Source: Tepidiforma sp. (lineage in GTDB: Bacteria > Chloroflexota > Dehalococcoidia > Tepidiformales > Tepidiformaceae). Taken from it: a stretch of DNA of 64,000 bases. The notes beneath the pieces are model-generated. The model had not been told where the DNA came from and did not search any database. It saw only the letters and a list, made by a program, of their open reading frames with translations. The translations under genes were made by a program, and so were the position numbers. Shown here piece after piece: positions 35,873 through 44,386 of the stretch. The stretch is from assembly GCF_026003995.1 (NCBI RefSeq), contig NZ_BPIG01000001.1, positions 124,001 to 188,000 on the forward strand, given 5' to 3'. Positions within the stretch are counted from its first letter, which is position 1. Each line of letters begins with the position of its first letter.

Positions 35873-37081
35873 ATGCCCCGCCGCGGCCGCACCTGGAAGA
35901 CCCCCGCCGAACCCGTCACCCTCGTGCTCCGGGCGGAAAGCCTCGTCTTCGGCGGGGCCGCGCTCGCGCACGCGCCCGACGGCCGGGTCGTCTTCGTCAG
36001 CTTCGCGGCCCCCGGCGAGCTCGTCGAAGCCGCCGTCGAACGGGAATACCCGGACTACCTCGAGGCCGTCGTCACGCGCGTGCTCGAGCCCTCGCCGGAC
36101 CGCGTCGAACCGCGCTGCCCGCTCTTCGGCGAATGCGGCGGCTGCCAGCTCCAGCACATGGCCTACCCCGCGCAGCTCCGCGCCAAGGAGGCCGTCGTGC
36201 GCGAACAGCTCCGCCGCATCGGCGGCCTCGATGACAGCGTCGTCCGGCCGATGGTCGGCGCCCGCGACCCGTGGGGCTACCGGAACCACATTCGCTTTTC
36301 CACCGGCCGGAAGTTCGGCGACGTCGGCTTCATCTCCCGCCGCGGCCACGGCCTCCTGAAGGTCGAGTACTGTCCCATCGCCGACCCGTGGGTGAACGAG
36401 GTCCTGCCGAAGCTCCAGGGGCACGGCGCCGGCCTCCACCAGGTGCAGGTGCGCCACTCCGCCGCGACCGGCTCCTTCCTCATCAACCCGGCCGTCCCGG
36501 GTGCCGACATCCCTACCGGGCAAACCAGCTACCTCGAGCGGCTCGCTGGCCACGATTTCGTCGTCAGCGCCTCGGCGTTCTTTCAGGTCAACACCGCGCA
36601 GGCCGAGGAGATGGTGCGGCTCGTGGGGGAAGCACTGCCGCCGCGCGGCCGCCTCCTCGTCGATGCCTTCGCCGGGGTCGGCACCTTCGCGCGCATCTTC
36701 GCCGACCGTTTCGAATCCGTCGTCGCCATCGAAGAATCGAACAGCGCCGCCCGCGACGCGAAGGTGAACCTGAAGCCGGTCCCGAACGCCCGCATCCGCA
36801 TCGGCAAGGTCGAAGAGGTGCTCCCGACGTTCGAGGACTACCCCGACGCCATCGTCCTAGACCCGCCGCGGCCGGGCTGCGCGCCGCCCGTGCTCGCCGC
36901 CATCACCGAATTCCGCCCCCGCGTCGTCGTGTACGTCTCCTGCAACCCCGCCACGCTGGCACGCGACCTCCGCGTGCTCGTCGACGGCGGCTACCGGCTG
37001 ACGGACGTGACGCCGCTCGACATGTTCCCGCACACCGGTCACATCGAATGCGTGAGCCGCCTGGAGTGGCCGCAGCCGTGA
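35873..37081 (+). CDS. rlmD: TrmA/RlmD-family RNA uracil-C5 methyltransferase
   Basis: 402 residues. An N-terminal TRAM-like part (residues 1-70) precedes a cysteine motif CPLFGECGGCQLQH plus CPIAD, which would ligate a [4Fe-4S] cluster as in RlmD. SAM motif VDAFAGVGTFARIFADRF and the catalytic segment VYVSCNPATLARDL with the nucleophilic Cys near residue 357 are clear. The product methylates U1939 (or U747) of 23S rRNA; which position cannot be decided. GTGA overlap with the next gene, a Maf-like pyrophosphatase. Confidence 0.88.
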   Translation: MPRRGRTWKTPAEPVTLVLRAESLVFGGAALAHAPDGRVVFVSFAAPGELVEAAVEREYPDYLEAVVTRVLEPSPDRVEPRCPLFGECGGCQLQHMAYPAQLRAKEAVVREQLRRIGGLDDSVVRPMVGARDPWGYRNHIRFSTGRKFGDVGFISRRGHGLLKVEYCPIADPWVNEVLPKLQGHGAGLHQVQVRHSAATGSFLINPAVPGADIPTGQTSYLERLAGHDFVVSASAFFQVNTAQAEEMVRLVGEALPPRGRLLVDAFAGVGTFARIFADRFESVVAIEESNSAARDAKVNLKPVPNARIRIGKVEEVLPTFEDYPDAIVLDPPRPGCAPPVLAAITEFRPRVVVYVSCNPATLARDLRVLVDGGYRLTDVTPLDMFPHTGHIECVSRLEWPQP

Positions 37082-37701
37082 GCCGCCCTGTCGTCCTCGC
37101 GTCCGCGTCGCCCCGGCGCCGCGAGCTGCTGGCCGCGCTCCTCGACGATTTCGCCATCGACGCCGCCGACATCGCCGAAGACCTCGAAGGCGACGCCGTC
37201 GACTGCGCCCGCCAGCTCGCCTACGCCAAGGCCGAAGCCGTGGCGCGCCGCTCGCCGGGGTCGCTCGTCATCGGCTGCGACACGGTGGTGTTCCGCGGCC
37301 TCCGTCTCTACGCCAAGCCGGCGGATACGGCCGAGGCCGCCGCCATGCTCCGCGAGCTCCGCGGCCGGCCCCACCAGGTCGTCACCGCTGTCGCTATCGT
37401 CGCGCCGGAAGGCGCCGCCATCGACCACGAAATCTCGACCGTCGTGATGGCCGACCTGCCCGACCCGGTCCTCGAAGCGTATGCCGCTTCCGGGCGCACG
37501 CTCGACAAGGCCGGCGGCTACGCCATCCAGCACGAGGACGTCCGGCCGGTGGCGCGCCTGGAAGGCTGTTACTGCGGCGTCATGGGCCTGCCGCTCTGGA
37601 CCCTCTACCGGCTGCTCGAGCTGTTCGGCTGCGCGCCCCACCCCCCGGACCTCCGGTTCGAACGCTGCGCTGCCTGCCCGGCGCGGCCCCGCTCACCATA
37701 A
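37078..37701 (+). CDS. maf: Maf-like nucleoside triphosphate pyrophosphatase
   Basis: 207 residues from a GTG overlapping the upstream stop. LASASPRRRELLAAL (motif 1), ADIAEDLEGDAVDCARQLAYAK, VIGCDTVV and the Maf core GRTLDKAGGYAIQHED are present, so it should hydrolyse dTTP/UTP or modified nucleotides. The C-terminus carries an extra C-rich end (RCAACPARP). Probably co-transcribed with the RNA methyltransferase. Confidence 0.88.
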   Translation: MSRPVVLASASPRRRELLAALLDDFAIDAADIAEDLEGDAVDCARQLAYAKAEAVARRSPGSLVIGCDTVVFRGLRLYAKPADTAEAAAMLRELRGRPHQVVTAVAIVAPEGAAIDHEISTVVMADLPDPVLEAYAASGRTLDKAGGYAIQHEDVRPVARLEGCYCGVMGLPLWTLYRLLELFGCAPHPPDLRFERCAACPARPRSP

Positions 37702-37709
37702 AAATTCAC

Positions 37710-37737
37710 TTGGCAGCCGCTCGGGGAGGAGTAGACT
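37710..37737 (+). promoter_or_regulatory. Promoter of response regulator gene
   Basis: TTGGCA (37710-37715) and TAGACT (37732-37737) with a 16-bp spacer, just after maf. Confidence 0.5.
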
Positions 37738-37783
37738 GCGCCGTACAGCGGGGTGTGGGTTCCGCCCCGCAGGAGAAATTTGC

Positions 37784-38542
37784 ATGAGCAATAGCCGCTC
37801 GCTCGGGAGGGGGAGCCCCGCCAGCGGTTCGCGGCCGATCCGCGTGCTCGTCGCCGATGACCACGCCGTGATCCGCCAGGGCCTCCGGATGCTGCTCGAA
37901 TCCCGCCCCGAAATCGAAGTCGTCGCTGATTGCGAAAACGGCCGCGAAGCCCTTCTCGCCGTCGAACGCCTCCGGCCCGATGTCGTCCTCATGGATGTCG
38001 TCATGCCCGGCCTGAACGGCATCGAAGCGACCCGCCAGGTGAAGCGCGCGTCTGCCTCCACGAAGGTCGTCATCCTCTCCGGCTTCGTCGATGAGGAGCA
38101 GATCACCGGTGCCATCCGGGCCGGCGCCTCCGGCTACCTCGTCAAGAACTCCGACGTCTCGGAACTGATCCTCGCCATCCAGACGGTCCACCGCGGCAAC
38201 CAGTACTACTCGGCGGCGCTTTCCGAAGGCTTCGACATCGCCGAACTGCAGCTCCAGGCGCGCCGGCCCGAGCAGAAGACCTCGCTCGACAACCTCACGC
38301 CCCGCGAGCGCGAAGTCCTCCAGCTCATCGCCGAGGGCCGCACGAACCAGCAGATCGCCGATGAGCTCGTCGTCAGCGTGAAGACGGTCGAGGCCCACAA
38401 GGCCCACATCATGGAGAAGCTCAAGGCCCGCTCCCGGACCGACCTCATCCGCTACGCGCTGAAGCGCGGCATCGTCAAGCTCGAAAGCGTCGACGAAGCC
38501 GAGCGGAGCCTCTCCAACCTGGGCGGCGCGGCCGAAGGCTAG
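37784..38542 (+). CDS. NarL/FixJ-family response regulator (orphan)
   Basis: 252 residues. A receiver domain (about 18-140) has RVLVADDHAVIRQGL with the acidic pair, VLMDVVMPGLNG with the phosphoacceptor Asp near 72, a conserved Ser/Thr (VVILSGF) and Lys in YLVKNSD. A LuxR-type HTH follows (TPREREVLQLIAEGRTNQQ and VSVKTVEAHKAHIMEKLKAR). No histidine kinase is adjacent, so the partner is elsewhere. AGGAG precedes the ATG. A short Ser/Arg/Gly leader (residues 1-18) precedes the receiver. Its target is unknown. Confidence 0.93.
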   Translation: MSNSRSLGRGSPASGSRPIRVLVADDHAVIRQGLRMLLESRPEIEVVADCENGREALLAVERLRPDVVLMDVVMPGLNGIEATRQVKRASASTKVVILSGFVDEEQITGAIRAGASGYLVKNSDVSELILAIQTVHRGNQYYSAALSEGFDIAELQLQARRPEQKTSLDNLTPREREVLQLIAEGRTNQQIADELVVSVKTVEAHKAHIMEKLKARSRTDLIRYALKRGIVKLESVDEAERSLSNLGGAAEG

Positions 38543-39990
38543 CCCGCCTGCCCCCCGCGCGAACTCCAGCGCCCGGCGGTAGGCCGCCGCAGCCCGCTCG
38601 AAGCTCGGGAAGACCGGCACGCCGGGCGCGTTGAACTTCGGCTGGATGCTCGCCACGTACTCCGCCTCGTGGGCCGGGTGGAGGATGACCACGAGCGGCT
38701 TCGCCGACCGCGCGATGTGGTTCGCCAGCGTCGCAATCGTCGCGTCCAGCGTCTCCGGCTTCGCCTTCCACTGCCGCGCGGCGAACATCGCCGAGAGCTC
38801 CATCGCCATCCCGTCCACGTTCGGGTCCGCGTCGACGATCCGCAGGATGCGGTCGAGCGTTTCCATGTTGCCCTGGATCGTTCCCGCCATATCGAGCGGG
38901 TTCTGGTAGCTGCCGCCGACGATGTTGAAGAACTCCCCGAGCGCCGCGTACGTCCCATCCGTGAAGCGCGGCACCCGCAGCCCCGCCTTCGCGAAGGCAT
39001 CCGTGATCGAAACCGACTGCCCGCCGGTCTGCGCGAGCAGCGCCATCCCGTCGCCCCGCGGCGTCTTCGCCCGGAGCAGCATCTTCATCGCGTCGATCGT
39101 CTCATCGAGGCTGTTCGTCGTGATGGCGCCGCACTGGCGCATCATCCCGTCCCACACCGCCTGCGGCGCGGCCAGCGAGCCCGTGTGCGACATCGTCGCC
39201 CGCGCGCCCGCCTCCGTCTGACCGCCCTTCCAGACGACGACCGGCTTCCGCCGGCAGGCCTCCTTCAGCGTCGCGAAGAAGCGGCGCCCGTCCTTCACGC
39301 CCTCCACGTACATGCCGATGACCTTCGTCTCGTCGTCGAGCATCAGGTACTCGAGGTAGTCCGAGACGTCGAGCACGATGGCGTTGCCGATCGACGCGCA
39401 CTTGCTGATGTACATGCCGTTCGCGGCCGCAACGAGGCTGAACATGATGCCGTGCGTGCCGGACTGGCTCAGGAAGCCGATGTCGGCCGTCGTCGGTGCC
39501 ACCGGGGCGTCGGCCTTGAACCGCACGCCGGCACGGCGGCAGGTAGAGCCCCATGCAGTTCGGCCCGACGAGGTTGAAGTCCGCCTCCTTCGCCCGCGCC
39601 ATCTCCGTCAGCTGCGATCCTGCAGCCGGATCCCCAGCTCCTCGCCCGTCTCCGCGAAGCCGGAGGTGAAGAATGCCGGCGCCGCCCGCCCCCGCCTGCG
39701 ATGAGGCCCTTCGAGCACGTATGGGCGTGACCTGTCGCGAGGCACCGCCACCACGCGCGTAGTCGATCGGCTCCGGGCACGTCGTGCGACCGACTGTGAA
39801 GTTCCGCACCCCCAGCGCCTCGATGCCGGCGAATCTCCTTCGCGTCCAGCTGCACCGAATAGAGCCGGCCGCCCCGCTCCGTGATCGGCAGGTTGTTCTG
39901 CAGCCACATGTAGCCGGGGCCTTTGTCGCCGATGACCGCGACGACCTTCGGATTGAACATCCGGTCGAGCCGGTGCCCGGGCACTGCCAT
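38539..39990 (-). pseudogene. ADP-forming acyl-CoA synthetase, alpha-type subunit, frameshifted as sequenced
   Basis: The frame from 39990 reads NPKVVAVIGDKGPGYMWLQN, a CoA-binding Rossmann start, then switches frame several times between about 39840 and 39530 while encoding readable fragments (VVAVPR, FFTSGFAETGEELGI, NLVGPNCMGLYLP). From 39526 the long frame continues cleanly through FLSQSGTHGIMFSLVAAAN, KPVVVWKGGQTEAG, the histidine region MSHTGSLA, to FPSFERAAAAYRRALEFARG. The natural stop at 38539-38541 is reached only if one G is dropped from the C6 run at 38551-38556; otherwise the frame runs on through the antisense of the regulator gene. At least six indels are needed. The product would be the CoA-binding part of acetate-CoA ligase (ADP-forming). 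Confidence 0.8.
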
Positions 39991-40026
39991 TTCGCTACCC
40001 TCCCGGCGGACGCCCGCCGCGCTGCC

Positions 40027-40725
40027 TTACGCCTCGCCGACGACGATGCGCGCGTCCACGGCCAGCGCGCCGTCCGGGTAGGCGAACACGGGGTTCAGGT
40101 CGAGCTCCTTCACTTCGGGGTGCGCCTGCACGAACTCGGAGACCTTCAGGATCGTCCGCTTGAGCGCCTCGATGTCCGCCGGCGGCTGGCCGCGCACCCC
40201 CGAGAGCACCGGCCGCCCCTTGATCTCGTCGATCATCTGCTGGGCGTCCTTCTCCTCCAGCGGCACCAGCCGGAAGGAGACGTCCTTGAGCACTTCGACC
40301 ATGATGCCGCCGAGGCCGAACATCAGCACCGGGCCGAACTGCGGGTCGGTCGTCATCCCGACGATCACTTCGGTGCCCTGCGGCGCCATGTGCTGCACGG
40401 CCACGCCGGTGATTCGCGCACCCGGGACGGCGCGCTGCGCATTCGCGACCACCTCATCGAACGCCGCGCCGACGGCCTCCCGGTCCCGCAGGTTCAGCTT
40501 CACGCCGCCGACGTCCGACTTGTGCGCGATATCGGGCGAGACGATCTTCAGCACGACCGGGTAGCCGACCTCGTCGGCGGCGGCCTGCGCCTCCTCCCGG
40601 GTGCGCGCGAGCAGCGTCGCCGCCACGGGGACGCCGGCCTCCTGCAGGAGCGATTTCGCTTCGACTTCGGTCAGCAGGGTGCGGCCCTCGGCGCGCGCCT
40701 GCGCGAGCACTGCTTCGAACGACAT
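40027..40725 (-). CDS. ADP-forming acyl-CoA synthetase, ATP-grasp (beta-type) subunit
   Basis: 232 residues. An ATP-grasp-5 domain: EAKSLLQEAGVPVAA, YPVVLKIVSPDIAHKSDVGG, GVKLNLRDREAVG, VAVQHMAPQGTEVIVGM, FGPVLMFGLGGIMVEVLKDV and ELDLNPVFAY. This is the nucleotide-binding half of the acetate/acyl-CoA synthetases that make or use ATP from ADP with acyl-CoA. It precedes the alpha-type gene on the same strand by 36 nt, so the two subunits form a split enzyme. TACAAT lies about 35 nt before the ATG. Confidence 0.9.
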   Translation of the reverse strand: MSFEAVLAQARAEGRTLLTEVEAKSLLQEAGVPVAATLLARTREEAQAAADEVGYPVVLKIVSPDIAHKSDVGGVKLNLRDREAVGAAFDEVVANAQRAVPGARITGVAVQHMAPQGTEVIVGMTTDPQFGPVLMFGLGGIMVEVLKDVSFRLVPLEEKDAQQMIDEIKGRPVLSGVRGQPPADIEALKRTILKVSEFVQAHPEVKELDLNPVFAYPDGALAVDARIVVGEA

Positions 40726-40826
40726 GGATGCCTCGCGGAAACGGGTGGTGTGGCGGGATTGTACGGGAACCCGCCCGTGCGTCCCACCGCCGGGGCAGGT
40801 ACATTCCCGCCCCGGGAGGCTCCGCC

Positions 40827-42365
40827 ATGAACGAACCCTGCGACGTCATCGTCGTCGGCGCCGGCTCCGCCGGGGCCGTCATCGCCGCCCGCGCCAGCGA
40901 AGACCCGCGCCGCTCCGTCCTGCTCCTCGAAGCCGGGCCCGATTACCCCGACCTCGCCCGGCTGCCGTTCGACCTCGTCAACAGCCACAACAACTCCTAC
41001 ACCGCGCACGACTGGGGCCTCAGCTACCAGCCGACGGCGGCAGGCCGCTCCGCGCCCTTCCCCCGCGGCCGCGTCACCGGCGGCTCCAGCGCCGTGAACA
41101 CCACCATCGCGCTGCGCGGCATGCCGGAGGACTACGACGGCTGGGCCGCGGCCGGGAATCCCGAATGGGCGTGGGAGCGGGTGCTGCCGGCCTTCTGCCG
41201 CCTCGAACGCGACCTCGACTTCGGCGACCGGCCCTACCACGGCGATGCCGGCCCCATCACCATCCGCCGCTACACGTGGGACGAACTCACGCCCGTCCAC
41301 CGCGCGTGGCTCGAAACCGCCGACGAACTCGGCTTCCCCCGCTGCGAGGACGCCAACGACCCCGCCGGGTGGGGCGCCGGCCCGCACCCGATGAACAAGA
41401 TCGGCCGGCTGCGCGTCTCGACCGCCGTCGGCTACCTCGCGCCGGCGCGCGCCCGCCCGAACCTCCGCATCCTCCCGAACACGCTCGTCCGCCGCGTTCT
41501 GTTCGAAGGCGGCCGCGCCGCCGGCGTCGAAGTCGAGCGGGATGGAGCCGTGGAGACCATCCGGGGCCGGCTCGTCGTCCTCTCCGCCGGCGCCATCCAT
41601 TCGCCGGCCGTCCTCATCCGCTCCGGCATCGGCCCGGCGGAGGAACTCGCCCGCCTCGGCATCGAGCCCGTCCGGCCCGCCCCCGTCGGCTCGCGGCTCT
41701 CCGACCACCCGGCGCTCGCCGTCGTCGCCACGGTCCGCGACCCGGCCATCCTCGACCCCGACCAGCCGATCGTGCAGACCATCCTCCGGTACACGGCGCC
41801 GGGCAGCCCCCACCGGAACGACCTGCAGGTCGAGGCGTTCTCCTTCTCACCCCGGGGCGCCGGCCCCCTGCAGGCGTTCGCCGTCGCCGCCGTCCTCGAG
41901 CAGGTGAACGGCTCCGGCACGCTCCGCCTGCCCTCGGCCGACCCCCATGCCGCGCCCGTCATCGAAAACCGCTTCTGCGAAGACCCGGAGGACCGGCGCC
42001 GGCTCGCCGCCTGCTTCCGCGACGCCCTCCGGTTCGTGACCACCGGCCCGCTCGCGGCACTCGTCGACCGCGTCATCTTCCCGGACCCGGGGCGGGAGCT
42101 GACCGACGAGGCGATTGGCGCGCTCCTGCTGAAGCTCGCCGCCAGCGGCTACCATCCCTGCGCCACCGCGCCCATGGGTCCGCCGGCCGACCCGCACGCC
42201 GTCGTCGACCAGTACGGCCGCGTCTACGGCGTCGAGGGGCTCGCCGTCGCCGATGCGAGCATCATGCCGACCGTCCCGCGCGCCAACACGAACCTCACCA
42301 GCATCATGATCGGTGAGATGGTGGGCGAGTGGCTCCGTACCCGCCCGGCGCTCTACGGCCTCTGA
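40827..42365 (+). CDS. GMC family FAD-dependent oxidoreductase
   Basis: 512 residues. FAD-binding VIVVGAGSAGAVIAARASED at 8-27, GRVTGGSSAVNTTIALRG (GMC signature 1 region), LSAGAIHSPAVLIRSGIGP (signature 2), and the C-terminal catalytic segment GYHPCATAPMG with the active-site histidine, then ADASIMPTVPRANTNLTSIM. The substrate may be choline-like, glucose-like or an alcohol. TACATT near 40798 and GGGAGG precede the ATG. Cytosolic, no signal peptide. Confidence 0.9.
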   Translation: MNEPCDVIVVGAGSAGAVIAARASEDPRRSVLLLEAGPDYPDLARLPFDLVNSHNNSYTAHDWGLSYQPTAAGRSAPFPRGRVTGGSSAVNTTIALRGMPEDYDGWAAAGNPEWAWERVLPAFCRLERDLDFGDRPYHGDAGPITIRRYTWDELTPVHRAWLETADELGFPRCEDANDPAGWGAGPHPMNKIGRLRVSTAVGYLAPARARPNLRILPNTLVRRVLFEGGRAAGVEVERDGAVETIRGRLVVLSAGAIHSPAVLIRSGIGPAEELARLGIEPVRPAPVGSRLSDHPALAVVATVRDPAILDPDQPIVQTILRYTAPGSPHRNDLQVEAFSFSPRGAGPLQAFAVAAVLEQVNGSGTLRLPSADPHAAPVIENRFCEDPEDRRRLAACFRDALRFVTTGPLAALVDRVIFPDPGRELTDEAIGALLLKLAASGYHPCATAPMGPPADPHAVVDQYGRVYGVEGLAVADASIMPTVPRANTNLTSIMIGEMVGEWLRTRPALYGL

Positions 42366-42384
42366 GCCAGCCCGGCCAGGCCCG

Positions 42385-42783
42385 CTACTCGACCACGATG
42401 CGGCCCGTTGCCGGCCCGCACTGGTAGGGGAAGCTCAGCCCGGCCTGGTCGAAATCGCGCGTGTACTCGCCGGTCGTCTGCTCCGGCGACTTCTGCCCCG
42501 CGAGCAGGATGGCGATGGGCGTGGAGGTGTTCTCCCACTTCCAGACGACCCGCGTCCGGGCCTTGATGGTCACGTTCGCCGGCTCGCACCCCTGGTCGGT
42601 GACCTTGATCTCCTGCACCGGCCGCTCCTGCGGCGCCTCCGTCGCGTTCACGTTCGGGTTCACGTTCTCGAGCGTTACGTTCTTGTTCCCGCCGTCGCCG
42701 CCGCCGCAGGCTGCCAGCGTGATTCCCGCCGCGGCCAGCGCGGCGAGCGCCGCCGCCCGCCAAACGCCCCGGTCACCGGTCAT
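42385..42783 (-). CDS. Cupredoxin-like lipoprotein with missing copper ligands
   Basis: 132 residues. A signal peptide ends in a lipobox ALAAAGITLAAC with the lipidated Cys near 26 and a Gly/Asp/Asn-rich linker. The rest resembles a small blue-copper fold: VKVTDQGC-like start (IKVTDQGCEPANVTIKA), RVVWKWENTSTP where a copper-binding His is usual (WxNxDxxxH), and FPYQCGPATGRIVVE where CxxH(x3)M is usual. Only the cysteine is in place; the His and Met ligands are not. So it probably does not carry a type 1 copper in the classical way. Predicted to be anchored outside the membrane. AGGAGG precedes the ATG. Confidence 0.65.
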   Translation of the reverse strand: MTGDRGVWRAAALAALAAAGITLAACGGGDGGNKNVTLENVNPNVNATEAPQERPVQEIKVTDQGCEPANVTIKARTRVVWKWENTSTPIAILLAGQKSPEQTTGEYTRDFDQAGLSFPYQCGPATGRIVVE

Positions 42784-42897
42784 GTGCCACCTCCTGAGCG
42801 CTGCTATCGATGGCGCCGAATCCTACCATCAGCCGCGGCTATCCCGCGGAAAGTAGTTCAGGAGGCGCTCGCTATCGCGGCTGGGCCGCGCGAAACC

Positions 42898-44094
42898 TCA
42901 GGCCAGCCGGTGCCGCTGGACGAACCGCCCGATCCGCTCCAGCGCCCGCTCGATCTGCTCGAAGCTGCTCGCGTAGCAGGCGCGCACGTGCCCTTCGCCG
43001 CATGCCCCGAAGGCGCTCCCCGGCACGACGGCGACCCGCTCCTCGGCCAGCAGCCGTTCGCTGAATTCGAGGCTGCTCATCCCCGTGCCGCGGATCTCCG
43101 GGAAGGCGTAGAACGCGCCGCGCGGCTCGAAGGTCGGCAGGCCGACCGCCCGGAAGCCGTCGACGATCAGGCGCCGCCGCCGGTCGTACTCCGCCACCAT
43201 CTCGGCGACGAACGCTTCGCCCTCGTCCAGCGCAGCGATCGCGGCGTACTGCGAGGCCGTCGGCGCCGACATCATCACGTACTGGTGGACCTTCATGATC
43301 GCCTCGGCGATGGGCGCCGGGGCCGCCACCCATCCCAGCCGCCACCCCGTCATCGCGTACGCCTTGCTGAACCCGCCCAGCAGCACCGTCCGCTCCCGCA
43401 TCCCGGGCAGCGAGGCGAAGCAGGTGTGTTCGCCGGCGTACGTCATCCGGTCGTACAGCTCGTCGCTGATCACCGCGAGGTCGTGCCGCTCGGCCACCTT
43501 CGCGACGGCTTCGAGGTCCGCGCGGTCCATCGTCGCGCCCGTCGGGTTCGCCGGGTAGCCGAGCAACAGCACCCGCGCCGAGGGCGTCATCGCCGCCTCG
43601 AGGTCCGCCGGCAGGAGCCGAAAGTCGTCCGCCGCCCGCGTCGGCACGGGCAGGAACTCCCCGCCCGCCATCACCGTCACCGGCATGTAGGCGACGTAGC
43701 TCGGGTCGGCGCAGAGGACGCCGTCGCCCGGGTCGACGAGCGCCCGCATGGCGATGTCGAGCGCCTCGCTCGAACCCGACGTGATGACGATCTCGGTCCG
43801 CGGGTCGTACCGCACGCCGTACAGCCGCTCGAGGTGCGCTGCGAGCCGTTCCCGCAGCTCGAGCAGGCCGTAGTTCGAGGTGTAATGCGTGTCCCCGCGC
43901 TCGATGCTGGCGATGGCGGCCCGCCGGAACGGCTCTGGAGTGACATAATCCGGCTCGCCGACGCCGAGCGAAATCACGTCCTCGATCGTGCTCAGGAGGT
44001 CGAAAAACCGGCGGATCCCGCTCGGGGGAACGGCCTGCATCCGCCGTGAGACGTAGCGGACCGGTTCGGTGCGGGTCGACGTGTCAGCGGTCAT
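42898..44094 (-). CDS. Pyridoxal-phosphate-dependent aminotransferase, class I/II
   Basis: 398 residues. SLGVGEPDYVTPEPFR, YTSNYGLLELRERLAAHL, TSGSSEALDIAMRALVD (PLP phosphate-binding), YPANPTGATMDRADLE and the Schiff-base lysine in GGFSKAYAMTGWRLGW (about residue 235) are all typical. Probably an aspartate/alanine-like transaminase of fold type I. The start has GAGGAG upstream. A hairpin at 44139-44160 lies just upstream. Confidence 0.93.
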   Translation of the reverse strand: MTADTSTRTEPVRYVSRRMQAVPPSGIRRFFDLLSTIEDVISLGVGEPDYVTPEPFRRAAIASIERGDTHYTSNYGLLELRERLAAHLERLYGVRYDPRTEIVITSGSSEALDIAMRALVDPGDGVLCADPSYVAYMPVTVMAGGEFLPVPTRAADDFRLLPADLEAAMTPSARVLLLGYPANPTGATMDRADLEAVAKVAERHDLAVISDELYDRMTYAGEHTCFASLPGMRERTVLLGGFSKAYAMTGWRLGWVAAPAPIAEAIMKVHQYVMMSAPTASQYAAIAALDEGEAFVAEMVAEYDRRRRLIVDGFRAVGLPTFEPRGAFYAFPEIRGTGMSSLEFSERLLAEERVAVVPGSAFGACGEGHVRACYASSFEQIERALERIGRFVQRHRLA

Positions 44095-44138
44095 CGGTGC
44101 TGCTCCTCGTTGCCCCCGCCAGCCATTCCTACCGGGAA

Positions 44139-44160
44139 AGGCCGCCCCGGGGGCGGCCTT
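44139..44160. terminator. GC-rich hairpin upstream of aminotransferase gene
   Basis: A palindrome of the form AGGCCGCCCC / GGGGCGGCCT, on the minus-strand side upstream of the aminotransferase start at 44094. If real it would end a short transcript from the small ORF at 44200-44271. Confidence 0.4.
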
Positions 44161-44199
44161 CCTGCAGATATCCTCGACGTACGGTTCCGACCGCCACCC

Positions 44200-44271
44200 T
44201 TACCGGCGCGCACGCGCGGCCGCAGCAGCAGCAGCGGCGAGGAGCGCGGCGAGGGTGGTGGCGTGAACCAT
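44200..44271 (-). CDS. Possible 23-residue Ala-rich peptide
   Basis: ATG at 44271 to TAA at 44200: the peptide begins MVHATTLAALLAAAA and ends with ARARR. It is a hydrophobic helix followed by three arginines, and lies alone between a hairpin and the divergent methyltransferase gene. The ribosome binding site is weak (AGCAGG). Low-complexity content means chance is a serious alternative. Confidence 0.25.
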   Translation of the reverse strand: MVHATTLAALLAAAAAAAARARR

Positions 44272-44370
44272 GCCTGCTAACTCTCACGGCTGCCGCCCAT
44301 AACGTCAATACCGGGCTTTCCCCGATCGTTCCCGGCGCCTCCCCGGCTTCTGCCGCCTGCCCGCCGCGCC

Positions 44371-44376
44371 TACACT
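44371..44376 (+). promoter_or_regulatory. -10 box (TACACT), near-leaderless start
   Basis: TACACT ends 10 nt before the GTG at 44387, no ribosome binding site in between. Confidence 0.4.
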
Positions 44377-44386
44377 GGAACCCGAC

